Assembly: GCA_008933805.1 (NCBI GenBank)
Contig: WBUH01000001.1
Span: forward strand, 1 to 64,000
Direction of reading: 5' to 3'
DNA: 64,000 nt
Source of the DNA: Bacteroidota bacterium
GTDB lineage: Bacteria > Bacteroidota > Bacteroidia > UBA8524
The position numbers were made by a program, and so were the translations under genes. How positions within the stretch are numbered: position 1 is the stretch's first letter; each line of letters begins with the position of its first letter. This document shows, piece by piece, positions 26,047 to 35,325 of this stretch. The notes below the pieces were generated by a model. The model was not told where the DNA came from. It saw nothing but the letters and a program-made list of their open reading frames with translations, and did not search any database.

Positions 26047-26967
26047 TTATATTGAGCAAAAAGCTTTCAAGAACTCTTTTTGCTTGATTGGCGTAAATAT
26101 ATATTTTGAATTATTGATGAATTTTTCTGGCATCACACAGTTTCTACTACAAAAAATAACTTCTTCTCCAATTTTGACTTTAGAAGCGAAGTAATTCATT
26201 GCTAAAAATTCCAGCCTTTGGTCATCGTATAAATTTTTGATAAATTGGCTATCATCATATGACAAAACCCATTTATAATTATTTTGATTTTTAATGAACT
26301 TCGCCAAGTTTTTATGATGCTCGTCGGAATATGCTAAACGATATAAGTCATTACCTTTTTTATAATAAGGAGGATCTAAGTAAATTAAAATTTTACTATT
26401 TTCTAAGGGTAGGTGAGCAAAATAATTTTCAAGAAATGAAATGGAATCTAAGTTGTATACTTCAATTTTATTTTTGTTAAGTCCAATCAGCTTTATTCGC
26501 TCAATAAGATCACTTTTATTGAATCGGGCATCCAATTTCCAATTTCCTGTTTGATTTTTTCCACCTATTGGGCCAGCTGTTAGAATCCCTGATCGATTGC
26601 ACCTATTCAAAAAAAAGCAAGTGAACCCTTTTTCAATTGTTGAAAGTTCCTTTGGAATGCTGAGATTATATTTTAATCTATTATAAGTGTCAATTGTGAT
26701 TTTAGTATCATGAATTAAAGAGATTAATTCATCAGTATTCTTACAAGCAGACAGCCAAAATGAACTGACAAATTCATCAAGATCGTTTAAAACAATTTTA
26801 TCAACGATGTTACTAAAAAGTAATTTAAGTGCCGCGCCTGAACCCCCTGCATATGCCTCAACATAGGTCCCACCTTGTAATTCATTTGATCTTATGATTT
26901 CCGCTAGAAAGGTCGATAACTTTGCTTTTCCTCCCGGGTATCGTAATGGGCTATAAAAGGTGCTCAT
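26047..26967 (-). CDS. D12-class DNA adenine N6-methyltransferase (Dam-like)
   Basis: A 306-aa DNA methyltransferase. The N-terminal SAM-binding motif region is PLRYPGGKAKLSTFL (about 7-21) and YVEAYAGGSGAALKLL (about 35-50). The catalytic motif IV is DPPY in LIYLDPPYYKKGNDLY (near residue 197). This is the D12 (alpha) order seen in Dam and phage enzymes, methylating adenine; the recognition site cannot be read from sequence. The ATG overlaps the stop of the ParB-like gene by 4 bp (translational coupling). No restriction endonuclease is adjacent. The pair is clearly more AT-rich than uvrA, suggesting horizontal gain. Confidence 0.92.
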   Translation of the reverse strand: MSTFYSPLRYPGGKAKLSTFLAEIIRSNELQGGTYVEAYAGGSGAALKLLFSNIVDKIVLNDLDEFVSSFWLSACKNTDELISLIHDTKITIDTYNRLKYNLSIPKELSTIEKGFTCFFLNRCNRSGILTAGPIGGKNQTGNWKLDARFNKSDLIERIKLIGLNKNKIEVYNLDSISFLENYFAHLPLENSKILIYLDPPYYKKGNDLYRLAYSDEHHKNLAKFIKNQNNYKWVLSYDDSQFIKNLYDDQRLEFLAMNYFASKVKIGEEVIFCSRNCVMPEKFINNSKYIFTPIKQKEFLKAFCSI

Positions 26968-28679
26968 TGAATAATTTTTAATAAATACGGATGAAAGTTG
27001 TTGTATATATGTTTTAAATCATCAAAACTCGGCAAGCTTGCGTGGTTGTGAACAAACTCGTTTAAATCTTGGAAAAAACGCTGGTTACCACTTTTGGCCA
27101 TAAAACTTTTGACATTATCAGAGATGTGTTGATCATTTATCAAATTTTTATCACATACACGCTTTAACATTGCACTCAAATTCGGCCAAGTTTTTTTATC
27201 AAGCGTTCTTACATTTAAATCTAAATCGGTTTCATTAATGGTCACCCCCATGGATATTAGGCTGTTATATAGAGCTTTTCTTTTGTTTTGTGCCTCTAAT
27301 GTGAATGTTGATTTTAGTTCTGTACTCCATATTTTAATCTCATTGTTTTTTTGCAAAAAAACAAATGTAGGAATTTCAATCAAAGTACGTAATAGTAAAG
27401 CCGCCCCTATCACATGTTTTTTAGCATCTAAAGTTTTAAGCTCTTCGATAATTAGTTGTGTCTTTTTATGTAAGATACAATTTATTGGGTCATCGTCTTC
27501 GATTATATAGTTAGTAACAGGTTTCTTCTTTTTAGTATTAGCTTTTTTATCCTCTGTACTTGATGTAGTTAGGTTTTGGGTATCATTATTTACTAGTGGG
27601 GAATTTTGATTGTCATTATCGTTTGTGTTAAAGGTATCGCTTGAATTGTCTCGGCCACTTGTATTGTTGCTGCTTGAATCACCATTATCATTAGTGACAT
27701 TATTGTCAACTTGGGAAGGATTATTTTTTGCTTCACTTTCTACGGGTAGCCAAAACTCCTCTTGTGGTATGTCAATCAATGCTCTTTTTTGAATTGGAGA
27801 ATTAATAGATAGTTTAAATTTTGGAAATACCTTTTCGTACCATTCTTCAAGATTTCGAGAGTCAGCATCTTTATTAGTAATATCTTCGATAAGCTTGGCA
27901 AAAGTTAGCGCAAATTCGTTTGGAGCTATCTTTAAATATAAATCACCATTTACGTCTCTTTCAAGTCCATATAACAAGAGCCTTTCTTTGACTATTGTGT
28001 ACCGATGAAGATTTGTAATTGAGAAGCCTTGCTTTCCTCCAGTTTTTTTAATTTTTTCTGCGAAATCAAGTGGCCAATTCTTTACTTTTAGTGCAGTAAT
28101 ATATAATTGGTCAATAGAGATGGCATCTTTAAATTTACTTTTACTTATGTTATACTTTTTCTGAATATCAGTCATTGAGAGTCCTGTTTTTTTCATGAAT
28201 TTTATTGAAAAAACAGCTTGTTCTAAAGGAGTCCAACCTTTCTTTGTGTCCTGAATATGTTTATCTAATATTGCGGGCTCCGCTTCCTCTCTTGAAGGGG
28301 CTATAACAATTTCTAGTTGTTCGATTGGTTTTTTGTTTCCGATTTCTTTGGATGTTCGTCTTACGTTATCAATAATTTTTCCAGGAGCACAATTAGGGTC
28401 AAGTAATACACGTACGGCAGCAAGTCTTCTATTTCCTTCGATAATATAAACTTTTTTTTCTTTTTTATCAAAGTACCCAATCGGCTGTTCGTAAGGTATA
28501 AAACCTATTGCCTTTATTTGTTCAACTAAAGTCAAAACGTCATACTCTTCACATAATTGAGTAAGTATTTCATCTTGACTTTTATCCTGTTTATCTTCAG
28601 GAAATCTTGGGTTAAAAGGGTCGAAGTATAAATCAAAGGGGTTGTATAGTTTTTTCGGCCAACCTGAGTAATCAATCAT
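26964..28679 (-). CDS. ParB/Srx-domain protein with C-terminal helical domain
   Basis: A 571-aa protein. Residues about 10-130 resemble the ParB/sulfiredoxin N-terminal domain, with KVYIIEGNRRLAAVRVLLD in place of the usual DGxRR box. A ParB-like helix-turn-helix follows near 150-200 (LSMTDIQKKYNISKSKFKDA). A long Asn/Asp/Ser/Thr-rich linker spans about 315-375 and ends in a Lys-rich run. The last 180 residues are helical, with ALLLRTLIEIPTF and FQDLNEFVHNHA, which recall HEPN or Abi-type C-terminal domains; that is a pattern guess. It is translationally coupled to the Dam-like methylase. A role in self-protection or phage defence is inference. Confidence 0.8.
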   Translation of the reverse strand: MIDYSGWPKKLYNPFDLYFDPFNPRFPEDKQDKSQDEILTQLCEEYDVLTLVEQIKAIGFIPYEQPIGYFDKKEKKVYIIEGNRRLAAVRVLLDPNCAPGKIIDNVRRTSKEIGNKKPIEQLEIVIAPSREEAEPAILDKHIQDTKKGWTPLEQAVFSIKFMKKTGLSMTDIQKKYNISKSKFKDAISIDQLYITALKVKNWPLDFAEKIKKTGGKQGFSITNLHRYTIVKERLLLYGLERDVNGDLYLKIAPNEFALTFAKLIEDITNKDADSRNLEEWYEKVFPKFKLSINSPIQKRALIDIPQEEFWLPVESEAKNNPSQVDNNVTNDNGDSSSNNTSGRDNSSDTFNTNDNDNQNSPLVNNDTQNLTTSSTEDKKANTKKKKPVTNYIIEDDDPINCILHKKTQLIIEELKTLDAKKHVIGAALLLRTLIEIPTFVFLQKNNEIKIWSTELKSTFTLEAQNKRKALYNSLISMGVTINETDLDLNVRTLDKKTWPNLSAMLKRVCDKNLINDQHISDNVKSFMAKSGNQRFFQDLNEFVHNHASLPSFDDLKHIYNNFHPYLLKIIQ

Positions 28680-28896
28680 AGCAAAATTAATATTTCGTGA
28701 ATATAAATAATTAAAAAATGTTTTAGGAAAAAATATTAATAATAGATGTCAGAAGTCTTGTTTTCTTCTGTCTTTATAAATGGTCGTTGTTTCTCAAAGT
28801 CTGCAAAGAATTGATTTAGGGTGAGGAAAAAAATGGCTGCCGTTGTAAAACGCCCTTTTTCCTTTATGTGTAACCGTTTTTCGACCACTCCCAACC

Positions 28897-28914
28897 TCCC
28901 GATTGAAATCGGGA
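28897..28914. repeat. Perfect 8-bp palindrome in a common Bacteroidota intergenic repeat
   Basis: TCCCGATT-GA-AATCGGGA, followed by CAGGCTCTCC and later AAGGAGGGGAG. From memory this arrangement recurs between genes in Bacteroidota, so it is annotated as a dispersed repeat. Confidence 0.55.
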
Positions 28915-29200
28915 CAGGCTCTCCTTTTCCACCCTCACAAGGCTATTCCAAGGAGGGGAGCGGCGCGCAGTCCATCACAAGCCGCACGATGATGCCAAAG
29001 CGGGAATATGTTGGGTTAGTGGGCTGATAAGTCCTGAGCTTGTCGAAGGGTGCGGTGGGTGTGGACACCTCTTTTACCCTCCCTTTTTTGTGTAAACATT
29101 ATTTAGGACTTGACATTAAAGCAAGGCGACTGTTTGAACGTCGGGTTGGTGAGTAATCGGGTAGGGATCTTGTTCCTGCGACAGGTACATAGACCTGCCG

Positions 29201-29254
29201 CTATTGATAAAGTGCCCAACTTTCTATCAATAGCATCGGGATTTATTCCCGATG
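29201..29254. repeat. Two adjacent hairpins
   Basis: CTATTGATA (29201-29209) pairs with TATCAATAG (29225-29233), followed with no gap by CATCGGGA (29234-29241) pairing with TCCCGATG (29247-29254). A weaker CAGGT/ACCTG dyad lies just before, at about 29182-29197. The perfect stems suggest a structured RNA or a dispersed palindromic element. Confidence 0.55.
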
Positions 29255-29279
29255 GTTAGGGAGTGGTATAAACAATAGA

Positions 29280-29304
29280 TTCCCAATCAAGTTGGGAATG
29301 ACGG
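29280..29304. repeat. Palindromic intergenic repeat (TTCCCAA-N5-TTGGGAATGAC)
   Basis: TTCCCAA/TTGGGAA with a 5-nt loop and the tail TGACG. Same design as the element at 53800-53823 (TTCCGAA...TTCGGAATGAC), so at least two family members occur in this window. Confidence 0.6.
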
Positions 29305-29472
29305 GGCTGCAAAGTCGGCAAAGAGTACATTCAGAGTGAGGGATTTCCAATTAGTAGGTATCGCCGTTCTTTGAGCTTTTGCCTTGCTTTTGTGTGCAAC
29401 CCTTGCGGCTGTCGTAACATAAATAACACGATAACTCGGTAACCGAATAACACCGTAACTGCAATAGTAAGA

Positions 29473-29561
29473 CTGTCCCACTTTGTCCCACGTGTTTGGG
29501 ACAGCTAACTTGTTGTATTTGTAGGGCTTGAGAGGGTGTTACACATGTCCCGGTTGTCCCA
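29473..29561. repeat. Cluster of TGTCCC(A) repeats
   Basis: TGTCCC(A) occurs at 29474, 29484, 29546 and 29555 on the plus strand and inverted as TGGGACA at 29497. CTGTCCCA (29473-29480) and TGGGACAG (29497-29504) form an 8-bp dyad. Meaning unknown. Confidence 0.45.
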
Positions 29562-29867
29562 CCTAAAATGATTAATGGGTTTCATTTTGGAAAGAACCGT
29601 TCAGGGAATGCGGCAATTTTCAGGGGGTGTTTTCACGTCACGGGGCACGTTGTAAACGGTTGCAAATTTGGGCCATTCAACGCTTACGTGCGGCTAACAG
29701 CCTGTTTACCTTTGTGTTGTTGTTTGGGTTATGCTAAAAACAAGTACTGTTTTTGGCTGATTCCGCAAGTAAAATAATAATACCGCCATCGATATAAATT
29801 AACTCAGGAAAGGGGTGGCGTATCAATAATATTGAACTTGTAATGGTAACAAACACAAAGTAACCCT

Positions 29868-30332
29868 ATGAAAAACAGAGTAATACAATTGGTGTTGGCA
29901 GCGTTGGTTGTTTTTGCAGCTTCGTGCAGCAAAGCCGATGAAACTGTTGCGCCGGTTGAAACTTCTGCAAAAAATAGTTGGATTACCTATACCCACACGG
30001 TTGCCGCTGAGCACAGCCATATTCCTTACTCGGTTGAGTATATTGACCAAAAGGGAACTAAAAGGGTGGTGGATTTAACTGGTAATTTTACCCTTAGGGT
30101 ACCTGTTATGAAGTTTGACTCAGCGGGAATAAGTTACATACGCACTTCCTTTACTTTTAAAACCAACGCCGCTGAGGGGCAGGATGCTCCGCTAATCAAT
30201 TCGGCAGTAAAAATTAAAGGGGATAATGGTTTTGTAGTTGCTGAAACGTATCTGAGCAGCAACGGCTGCGGAAACAATCACCGCACGGTGAGCGAAACCC
30301 GTCCGTTATCAGTATTGCAGGTTAAGTTTTAA
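29868..30332 (+). CDS. Small lipoprotein of unknown function
   Basis: A 154-aa protein with a lipoprotein signal: basic start, hydrophobic stretch and the lipobox FAASCSK (cysteine at about residue 20). The mature part is beta-rich by pattern and has no recognisable motif. It follows the repeat-rich non-coding stretch and precedes the patatin gene by 88 bp, which has its own promoter, so it may be a single-gene unit. Family not recognised. Confidence 0.7.
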   Translation: MKNRVIQLVLAALVVFAASCSKADETVAPVETSAKNSWITYTHTVAAEHSHIPYSVEYIDQKGTKRVVDLTGNFTLRVPVMKFDSAGISYIRTSFTFKTNAAEGQDAPLINSAVKIKGDNGFVVAETYLSSNGCGNNHRTVSETRPLSVLQVKF

Positions 30333-30406
30333 TCTTTGCACAACGTTTCATCGGGCTATTTTCACATTTCACACAATCACTTAACAAACCGAGTCTTTTT
30401 TCAGAT

Positions 30407-30414
30407 TAACTTTG
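30407..30414 (+). promoter_or_regulatory. -7 promoter element of the patatin gene
   Basis: TAACTTTG matches the Bacteroidota TAnnTTTG element and lies only 6 bp before the ATG at 30421. If used, the transcript would be leaderless or nearly so. No clear TTTG -33 partner is seen at the usual distance. Confidence 0.5.
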
Positions 30415-30420
30415 TGTTGA

Positions 30421-32751
30421 ATGATTAAAAGGCTGCTTTTTTTCTGCGTACTACTATCAGCAGGGTTTGCCTCGTTTGGCCAAAAAACCAAAGTGGGTTT
30501 GTGCCTAAGCGGGGGAGGTGCCAAGGGGCTTGCTCACATTGGCTTGCTAAAGGTAATTGATAGCGCAGGGATTAAGGTAGATTACATTACGGGCACCAGT
30601 ATGGGGGCGGTTTTGGGTGGGATGTATGCCATTGGCTATAGCGGCAATGATATTGAGAAAATTGCCCGCGATGCTAATTGGCGGTTGCTGCTTAGCAACG
30701 ATGTGCCCATGACGGATATTAATGTGGAGGAGAAGGAAGAGTTTGACCGTTATCTTGCTGAATTGCCTATGAAGGGGTTAAAGCCGGGCCTTCCCTTGGG
30801 GGCTATTGAGGGGCAGGAATTGAATAAAATGTTAGGCGATCTTACTTTCCCCGTTCACCACATTGCTGATTTTGATTCGTTGCCGGTTCCGTTCAGGTGT
30901 ATTGGTGCTGATATTTTAACCGGTGAAGCCGTTGTGTTATCAAAAGGATATTTGCCCACTGCCATGCGTGCCAGTATGGCCATTCCCTCAGTGTTTACGC
31001 CTGTGAAATGGCAAAACCGTTTGTTGGTTGATGGTGGATTGGTGCGTAATTTTCCTGTTACTGATTTAAAAGAGATGGGTGCTGATATTGTTATTGGCGG
31101 GTACACAGGTGGTCGCTTGTTTACCGAAGAAGAACTCACCTCTCCTATAAAATTATTGTATCAGTCGGCCAGTTTTAACCGTGTGGCAGATAGCGAAATG
31201 CAAAAGGGCTTGTGTAATCTGCTTGCCGATTATGATAAACAATTGCAGGAGTATTCAGCCGCTTCGTTCTCAAAAATTGATTCGATAATTGATATTGGCT
31301 ATCGTATTGCCCTGCAACTATTGCCTGAGTTGGAACGACTTGCTGATTCTTTAGAAATGACGGACAATGCTAATCACCAGCCTTTAAAACGCTACTACGG
31401 CCACGAGGTGTGTGTAAATCGTATTATACTTGACGGGGCTTGTGAAGAAAGCAGGGAATTAGTGCTGGGTAAAATGGGGCTGGCTGAAAATACAACTTAC
31501 AGTGTTGCGCAAATAAATGATGCCATACAAATGGTATACGGTACCCGTTTTTTTGATAAGGTATATTATACGTTTGAAAACAATGTTTTTGGTAATGATT
31601 TAATAGTGCACATAAAAGAAAGCAGACGCGCGGCTATAAAGTTTGCTTTGCACTACGATAACGAGCAAGCCGCAGGCATAGTGCTTAATTTAACCGCTCG
31701 CAATGTATTGGGTAATGGCAGCCGTGCTTTGGCTACAATAGATATTTCTGAATACCCTAAACTAAGGGTTAATTACCAGAAATTTATTGATAGCCAGCAA
31801 AAACAATGGTTGCACGGTGGTTACCATTACGAGTTTATTCCCTACAGGTTGTATAATAAAGGCAGGCTGCAAGAAGAGCTTACCAATAGTTATAACAATA
31901 TGTATGTTGGTGTTAATTATACCCTTACTAAAAGCAGCTATTTTGGAGCTGAAATAAACAACGAATGGAGTTTTACACGTACAAAAATATATCCCGAAGA
32001 TAGGTCGACGCCCGATAGCGGTGATTTTAGGAGCTTAAACTCTAGAGAATGGGCGGTAGGTTTTAAATATTATTCAAATACATTAAACAAGTTTTTATTT
32101 CCTACTCGTGGAAATAGAGTAAAACTATTATTAAAAATAATACCCGGCCACACCAGCATTAATAATTATTATACACTTGATAGTGTCCATCCTACTCACA
32201 ACTTTGATGTATCGTTACCCGTTTCACCTGCTGTTAGGTTTTCAGCATCAATTATAAATGTATCGAAAGTGAATAGACGGATGGCTTGGATAAACAACGT
32301 TTTTTTGGGGTTGGTGTATGATATTCGTATAAAAGGGCATAATAATGAGCCGTATTCGGCGGCGGCAGTGCCCGGTTTGTTTTTTGCGGGTGGTGTGCAA
32401 TCCCGCCAGCGTGATAATTTGGTGCCTTTTTTGGGGTACAGGGAAACCGAACTTGTAGCTGCACAGTTACTGGTATGGCAGGGGGGATTGCAAACAGAGT
32501 TAATGGATAAGCTGTTTATTACTCCGGGGATATCGTTTTTAGCTGCGGGAGGCGATATAACCAGATATGTTGAGAACCTTGCCAACTTTAACCTCAACTA
32601 TCAGGATTTTACTAAGGGGGCAACCCACGCCGTTGGGTATGGTATAACATTTGCCTATAATTGGTTCGGAGGGCCTATTAGCCTCACTGTTTACAGGGCA
32701 ACAGGCGTTGATGTAATCAGGGGGTATTTTACCTATGGCTATAAATTTTAG
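30421..32751 (+). CDS. Patatin-like phospholipase with Omp85-type barrel (type Vd secretion)
   Basis: A 776-aa exported protein with a signal peptide (residues 1-20). The patatin domain has the oxyanion loop SGGGAKG (30-36), the nucleophile serine S60 in GTSMGAV and the catalytic aspartate D204 in VDGGLV, giving an intact Ser-Asp dyad. A POTRA-like segment follows (about 330-400, VNRIILDGACEESRELVLGK). The C-terminal half is a BamA/FhaC-like barrel ending in aromatic strands (GYFTYGYKF). This is the PlpD-type layout, in which the barrel secretes the lipase domain. In Bacteroidota the passenger may stay attached. msrB follows 3 bp on. Confidence 0.93.
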   Translation: MIKRLLFFCVLLSAGFASFGQKTKVGLCLSGGGAKGLAHIGLLKVIDSAGIKVDYITGTSMGAVLGGMYAIGYSGNDIEKIARDANWRLLLSNDVPMTDINVEEKEEFDRYLAELPMKGLKPGLPLGAIEGQELNKMLGDLTFPVHHIADFDSLPVPFRCIGADILTGEAVVLSKGYLPTAMRASMAIPSVFTPVKWQNRLLVDGGLVRNFPVTDLKEMGADIVIGGYTGGRLFTEEELTSPIKLLYQSASFNRVADSEMQKGLCNLLADYDKQLQEYSAASFSKIDSIIDIGYRIALQLLPELERLADSLEMTDNANHQPLKRYYGHEVCVNRIILDGACEESRELVLGKMGLAENTTYSVAQINDAIQMVYGTRFFDKVYYTFENNVFGNDLIVHIKESRRAAIKFALHYDNEQAAGIVLNLTARNVLGNGSRALATIDISEYPKLRVNYQKFIDSQQKQWLHGGYHYEFIPYRLYNKGRLQEELTNSYNNMYVGVNYTLTKSSYFGAEINNEWSFTRTKIYPEDRSTPDSGDFRSLNSREWAVGFKYYSNTLNKFLFPTRGNRVKLLLKIIPGHTSINNYYTLDSVHPTHNFDVSLPVSPAVRFSASIINVSKVNRRMAWINNVFLGLVYDIRIKGHNNEPYSAAAVPGLFFAGGVQSRQRDNLVPFLGYRETELVAAQLLVWQGGLQTELMDKLFITPGISFLAAGGDITRYVENLANFNLNYQDFTKGATHAVGYGITFAYNWFGGPISLTVYRATGVDVIRGYFTYGYKF

Positions 32752-32754
32752 CAC

Positions 32755-33291
32755 ATGAAACTTTTACAGTTTTTTACGGTTATTACTTTACTGGCAGGTT
32801 TTGCGGCCTATAATTCATCGGTTACAAATAATACTAAGGATATGAGGGATATGCAATCTAAATTAACGGATAAACAACCCGACAGCACAGTGAAAACTAT
32901 TGTTAAAACTGAGCAGGAATGGAAAGAACAGCTTACGGCAGAGCAATACTATATTTTGAGGGAAAAGGGTACTGAAAGAGCTTTTACTGGTAAGTACTTG
33001 TTGAACAAAGAGACGGGTGTATATAATTGTGCAGCTTGTGGCAACCCTTTGTTTAAGAGCAATCAGAAATTTGACAGCCATTGCGGATGGCCGAGCTTTG
33101 ACGACCAAATTGAAGGAGCCGTGAAGACTGAGCGCGATAGTTCACACGGTATGGTTCGGACCGAAATTATGTGTGCCCGTTGCGGTGGGCATTTGGGACA
33201 CGTGTTTGATGACGGGCCAACTAATACAGGGCTTCGGTACTGCGTAAATTCAGTATCAATTGATTTTGAGAGAGATACTGCAGTTAAATAA
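32755..33291 (+). CDS. msrB: Exported peptide-methionine (R)-S-oxide reductase
   Basis: A 178-aa MsrB preceded by a signal peptide (about residues 1-20). It reduces methionine-R-sulfoxide in oxidised proteins, here probably in the periplasm. Zinc-binding CxxC pairs are CAACG and CARCG; the active-site region GWPSFDD and the catalytic cysteine C163 in GLRYCVNS are intact. The signal lacks a lipobox cysteine, so it is soluble or membrane-anchored rather than lipidated. It starts 3 bp after the patatin stop and is likely co-transcribed with it. Confidence 0.95.
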   Translation: MKLLQFFTVITLLAGFAAYNSSVTNNTKDMRDMQSKLTDKQPDSTVKTIVKTEQEWKEQLTAEQYYILREKGTERAFTGKYLLNKETGVYNCAACGNPLFKSNQKFDSHCGWPSFDDQIEGAVKTERDSSHGMVRTEIMCARCGGHLGHVFDDGPTNTGLRYCVNSVSIDFERDTAVK

Positions 33292-33333
33292 GCAGGGCAA
33301 TACCTATTGTGCTCATTCATAAAACAATAGTGT

Positions 33334-33359
33334 TTTGTCAATAATAATAGTTATCTTTG
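33334..33359 (+). promoter_or_regulatory. Promoter of the DEAD-box helicase gene
   Basis: TATCTTTG (33352-33359) is a perfect TAnnTTTG -7 element. A TTTG at 33334-33337 lies 14 bp upstream, closer than the usual 19 bp, so the -33 part is uncertain. The implied 5' leader is about 50 nt, as often seen for cold-shock helicases. Confidence 0.55.
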
Positions 33360-33415
33360 CGGCCTAATTTTCATAGCCTAGAGATAGGCTAAATATTTTC
33401 TTTATACAATAATTA

Positions 33416-35266
33416 ATGAGTACATCTTTTGCGCAGCTTGGGTTGCGCACCGAAATTGTGGATGCCATTACTGCAATGGGTTTCGAAAACCCTACAGAAA
33501 TCCAAAACATGGCAATTCCCATCCTGTTGTCCCGCCCTACCGATTTGGTAGGCCTTGCCCAAACAGGTACAGGCAAAACCGCAGCATTTGGGCTGCCTAT
33601 GCTTCACCTGCTTGATTTTTCTAAAAAACAAATACAGGGGCTTATTTTGTGCCCCACCCGCGAACTTTGTTTGCAAATCCAAAAAGACCTTTACAATTTT
33701 TCAAAACAACTACCCGGTACCAGCGTTGTTGCTGTGTACGGTGGTGCCAGTATCGAAAACCAAATTCGTGACCTAAAACGCGGATGCCAGATTGTGGTTG
33801 CTACTCCGGGTCGTTTGATTGACATGATGCAGCGTAGAGCTATCAACCTTTCAAGTGTTGATTACCTAGTGTTGGATGAAGCGGATGAGATGCTGAACAT
33901 GGGTTTCAAAGAAGACATTGATGCTATATTAGAAGCCACACCCGAAACCAAACACACTTGGTTGTTTAGTGCTACTATGCCTGCTGAAGTTCGCAGGATT
34001 GCATCAGGTTATATGAACCAACCGGAAGAAATTCAGGTAGGCTCAAAAAATACTGCCAATGTTAATATTGAGCACGTGTATTACCTAACCATGGCGCGTA
34101 ACAAGTATGCTGCACTTAAGCGTATTGTTGATTTTTCACCTGATATATACGGTATTATTTTTACCCGTACTAAAATTGAAGCTCAAGACATTACCGAGCA
34201 TTTGATGAAAGACGGTTACAATGCTGATGCTTTACACGGTGATTTATCACAAGCTCAACGCGAAAAAGTAATGGCACGTTACCGTTCACGCAGCTTGCAA
34301 CTACTAGTTGCTACTGACGTTGCAGCACGTGGTATAGATGTAAACGACATTAGTCACGTTATCAACTACTCTTTGCCCGATGAATTAGAGGTTTATACCC
34401 ACCGTAGCGGTCGTACAGCCCGTGCAGGTAAAAAAGGTATTTCAATTTCAATTATCAACAGCAAAGAAACCGGTAAAATCCGTCAGCTTGAAAAAGCAAC
34501 AGGTGCTAAGTTTAAAAAGCAGGACATTCCTAACGGAAAAGAAATCTGTGAAAAGCAGCTGTTTAAAATTATACAAGAAGTACACGATGTAGAGGTAAAT
34601 GCTGCTGAAATTGAGCCTTTCTTGCCGGTAATTTACAAACGCCTTGCCGATTTGGATAAGGAAGAACTGATAAAACGTTTTGCTTCTCTTGAGTTTAACC
34701 GCTTCTTAGAATATTACCGTAACTCTCCTGATTTGAACATTGATGCTGATTCAGGTTCATACAAAGCAGGAGGCAGCTTTGCTCGTTTCTTCATCAGTAT
34801 TGGTGAAAAAGACGGGGTTGATAAAACAGGCCTACTTAAATTCTTGAACAAACAAGGATTGGGTAACTATAAAATTGGTCGTATCAACATTAAATTCACG
34901 TATTCATTCTTTGAGATTGATGAAAGTGGAGCAAGCGAAGTACAGGAACGTTTAACCGGAGTAATATTCGGTAACCGCGAAATTCGTGTTGAGCTAGAAA
35001 CCGGTAATTCTGGTGGCGGAGGCGATAGAGGTGACCGTGGCGACCGTGGTGGTCGTGAGCGTTCATCATCGGGCCCGCGCAGTTATGGTTCACGCGAAGG
35101 CGGTGCACCCCGTGGCGGAGGTAACTCACGCAATTATGGTGGTGGAGGCGGTGGCGGCCGTGATCGCGGTAACGACCGTGACAGAAGCAATAGCCGTGAT
35201 AGGGGAGGAGACCGTGGAGGAAGCAGACCTCCTAAAGGTAAGGGACCCCGTAGCTACGATTTTTAA
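33416..35266 (+). CDS. DEAD-box RNA helicase with Arg/Gly-rich tail
   Basis: A 616-aa ATP-dependent RNA helicase. The N-terminus has the Q motif (FENPTEIQNMAIP), motif I AQTGTGKTAAF (about 45-55), motif II LDEADEM (about 158-164), motif III SATMP and motif VI HRSGRTARAG. A DbpA-type RNA-binding domain follows (about 455-525, FARFFISIGEKDGVDKTGLL). The last 80 residues are Gly/Arg/Asp-rich RGG-like repeats, typical of Bacteroidota DeaD/CsdA homologues that unwind rRNA or mRNA at low temperature. A strong terminator follows, so it is monocistronic. Confidence 0.95.
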   Translation: MSTSFAQLGLRTEIVDAITAMGFENPTEIQNMAIPILLSRPTDLVGLAQTGTGKTAAFGLPMLHLLDFSKKQIQGLILCPTRELCLQIQKDLYNFSKQLPGTSVVAVYGGASIENQIRDLKRGCQIVVATPGRLIDMMQRRAINLSSVDYLVLDEADEMLNMGFKEDIDAILEATPETKHTWLFSATMPAEVRRIASGYMNQPEEIQVGSKNTANVNIEHVYYLTMARNKYAALKRIVDFSPDIYGIIFTRTKIEAQDITEHLMKDGYNADALHGDLSQAQREKVMARYRSRSLQLLVATDVAARGIDVNDISHVINYSLPDELEVYTHRSGRTARAGKKGISISIINSKETGKIRQLEKATGAKFKKQDIPNGKEICEKQLFKIIQEVHDVEVNAAEIEPFLPVIYKRLADLDKEELIKRFASLEFNRFLEYYRNSPDLNIDADSGSYKAGGSFARFFISIGEKDGVDKTGLLKFLNKQGLGNYKIGRINIKFTYSFFEIDESGASEVQERLTGVIFGNREIRVELETGNSGGGGDRGDRGDRGGRERSSSGPRSYGSREGGAPRGGGNSRNYGGGGGGGRDRGNDRDRSNSRDRGGDRGGSRPPKGKGPRSYDF

Positions 35267-35290
35267 AATCAAACATAACCGTTTAAATAC

Positions 35291-35321
35291 AAGCCGCAGT
35301 ATAATACACTGCGGCTTTTTT
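35291..35321 (+). terminator. Terminator of the helicase gene
   Basis: A 10-bp perfect stem AAGCCGCAGT/ACTGCGGCTT with a 7-nt loop, followed by a T-run. Confidence 0.85.
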
Positions 35322-35325
35322 GTTG

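Larger units (their letters stand above)
28680..29867. other. 1.2-kb non-coding stretch rich in inverted repeats
   Basis: No convincing gene is present; the short open frames here lack family features and overlap palindromes. The first 80 bp are AT-rich and hold the presumed promoter of the ParB-like/methylase pair. The rest contains a series of perfect inverted repeats and the motif TGTCCCA several times (listed separately). CCTGAGCTTGTCGAAGGGT at 29033-29051 matches a palindrome-like sequence that is widespread in bacterial intergenic DNA. Confidence 0.6.

Noticed and set aside
26047-26967. Classical restriction-modification system
   Set aside because: The methylase has no neighbouring endonuclease; the partner is a ParB-like protein without a visible nuclease active site.
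28821-29027. 68-codon open frame on the plus strand
   Set aside because: It runs through the palindromic repeat at 28897 and has no domain, promoter or sensible composition; likely spurious.
29287-29481. 64-codon open frame on the minus strand
   Set aside because: It covers dispersed palindromes and has no recognisable features.
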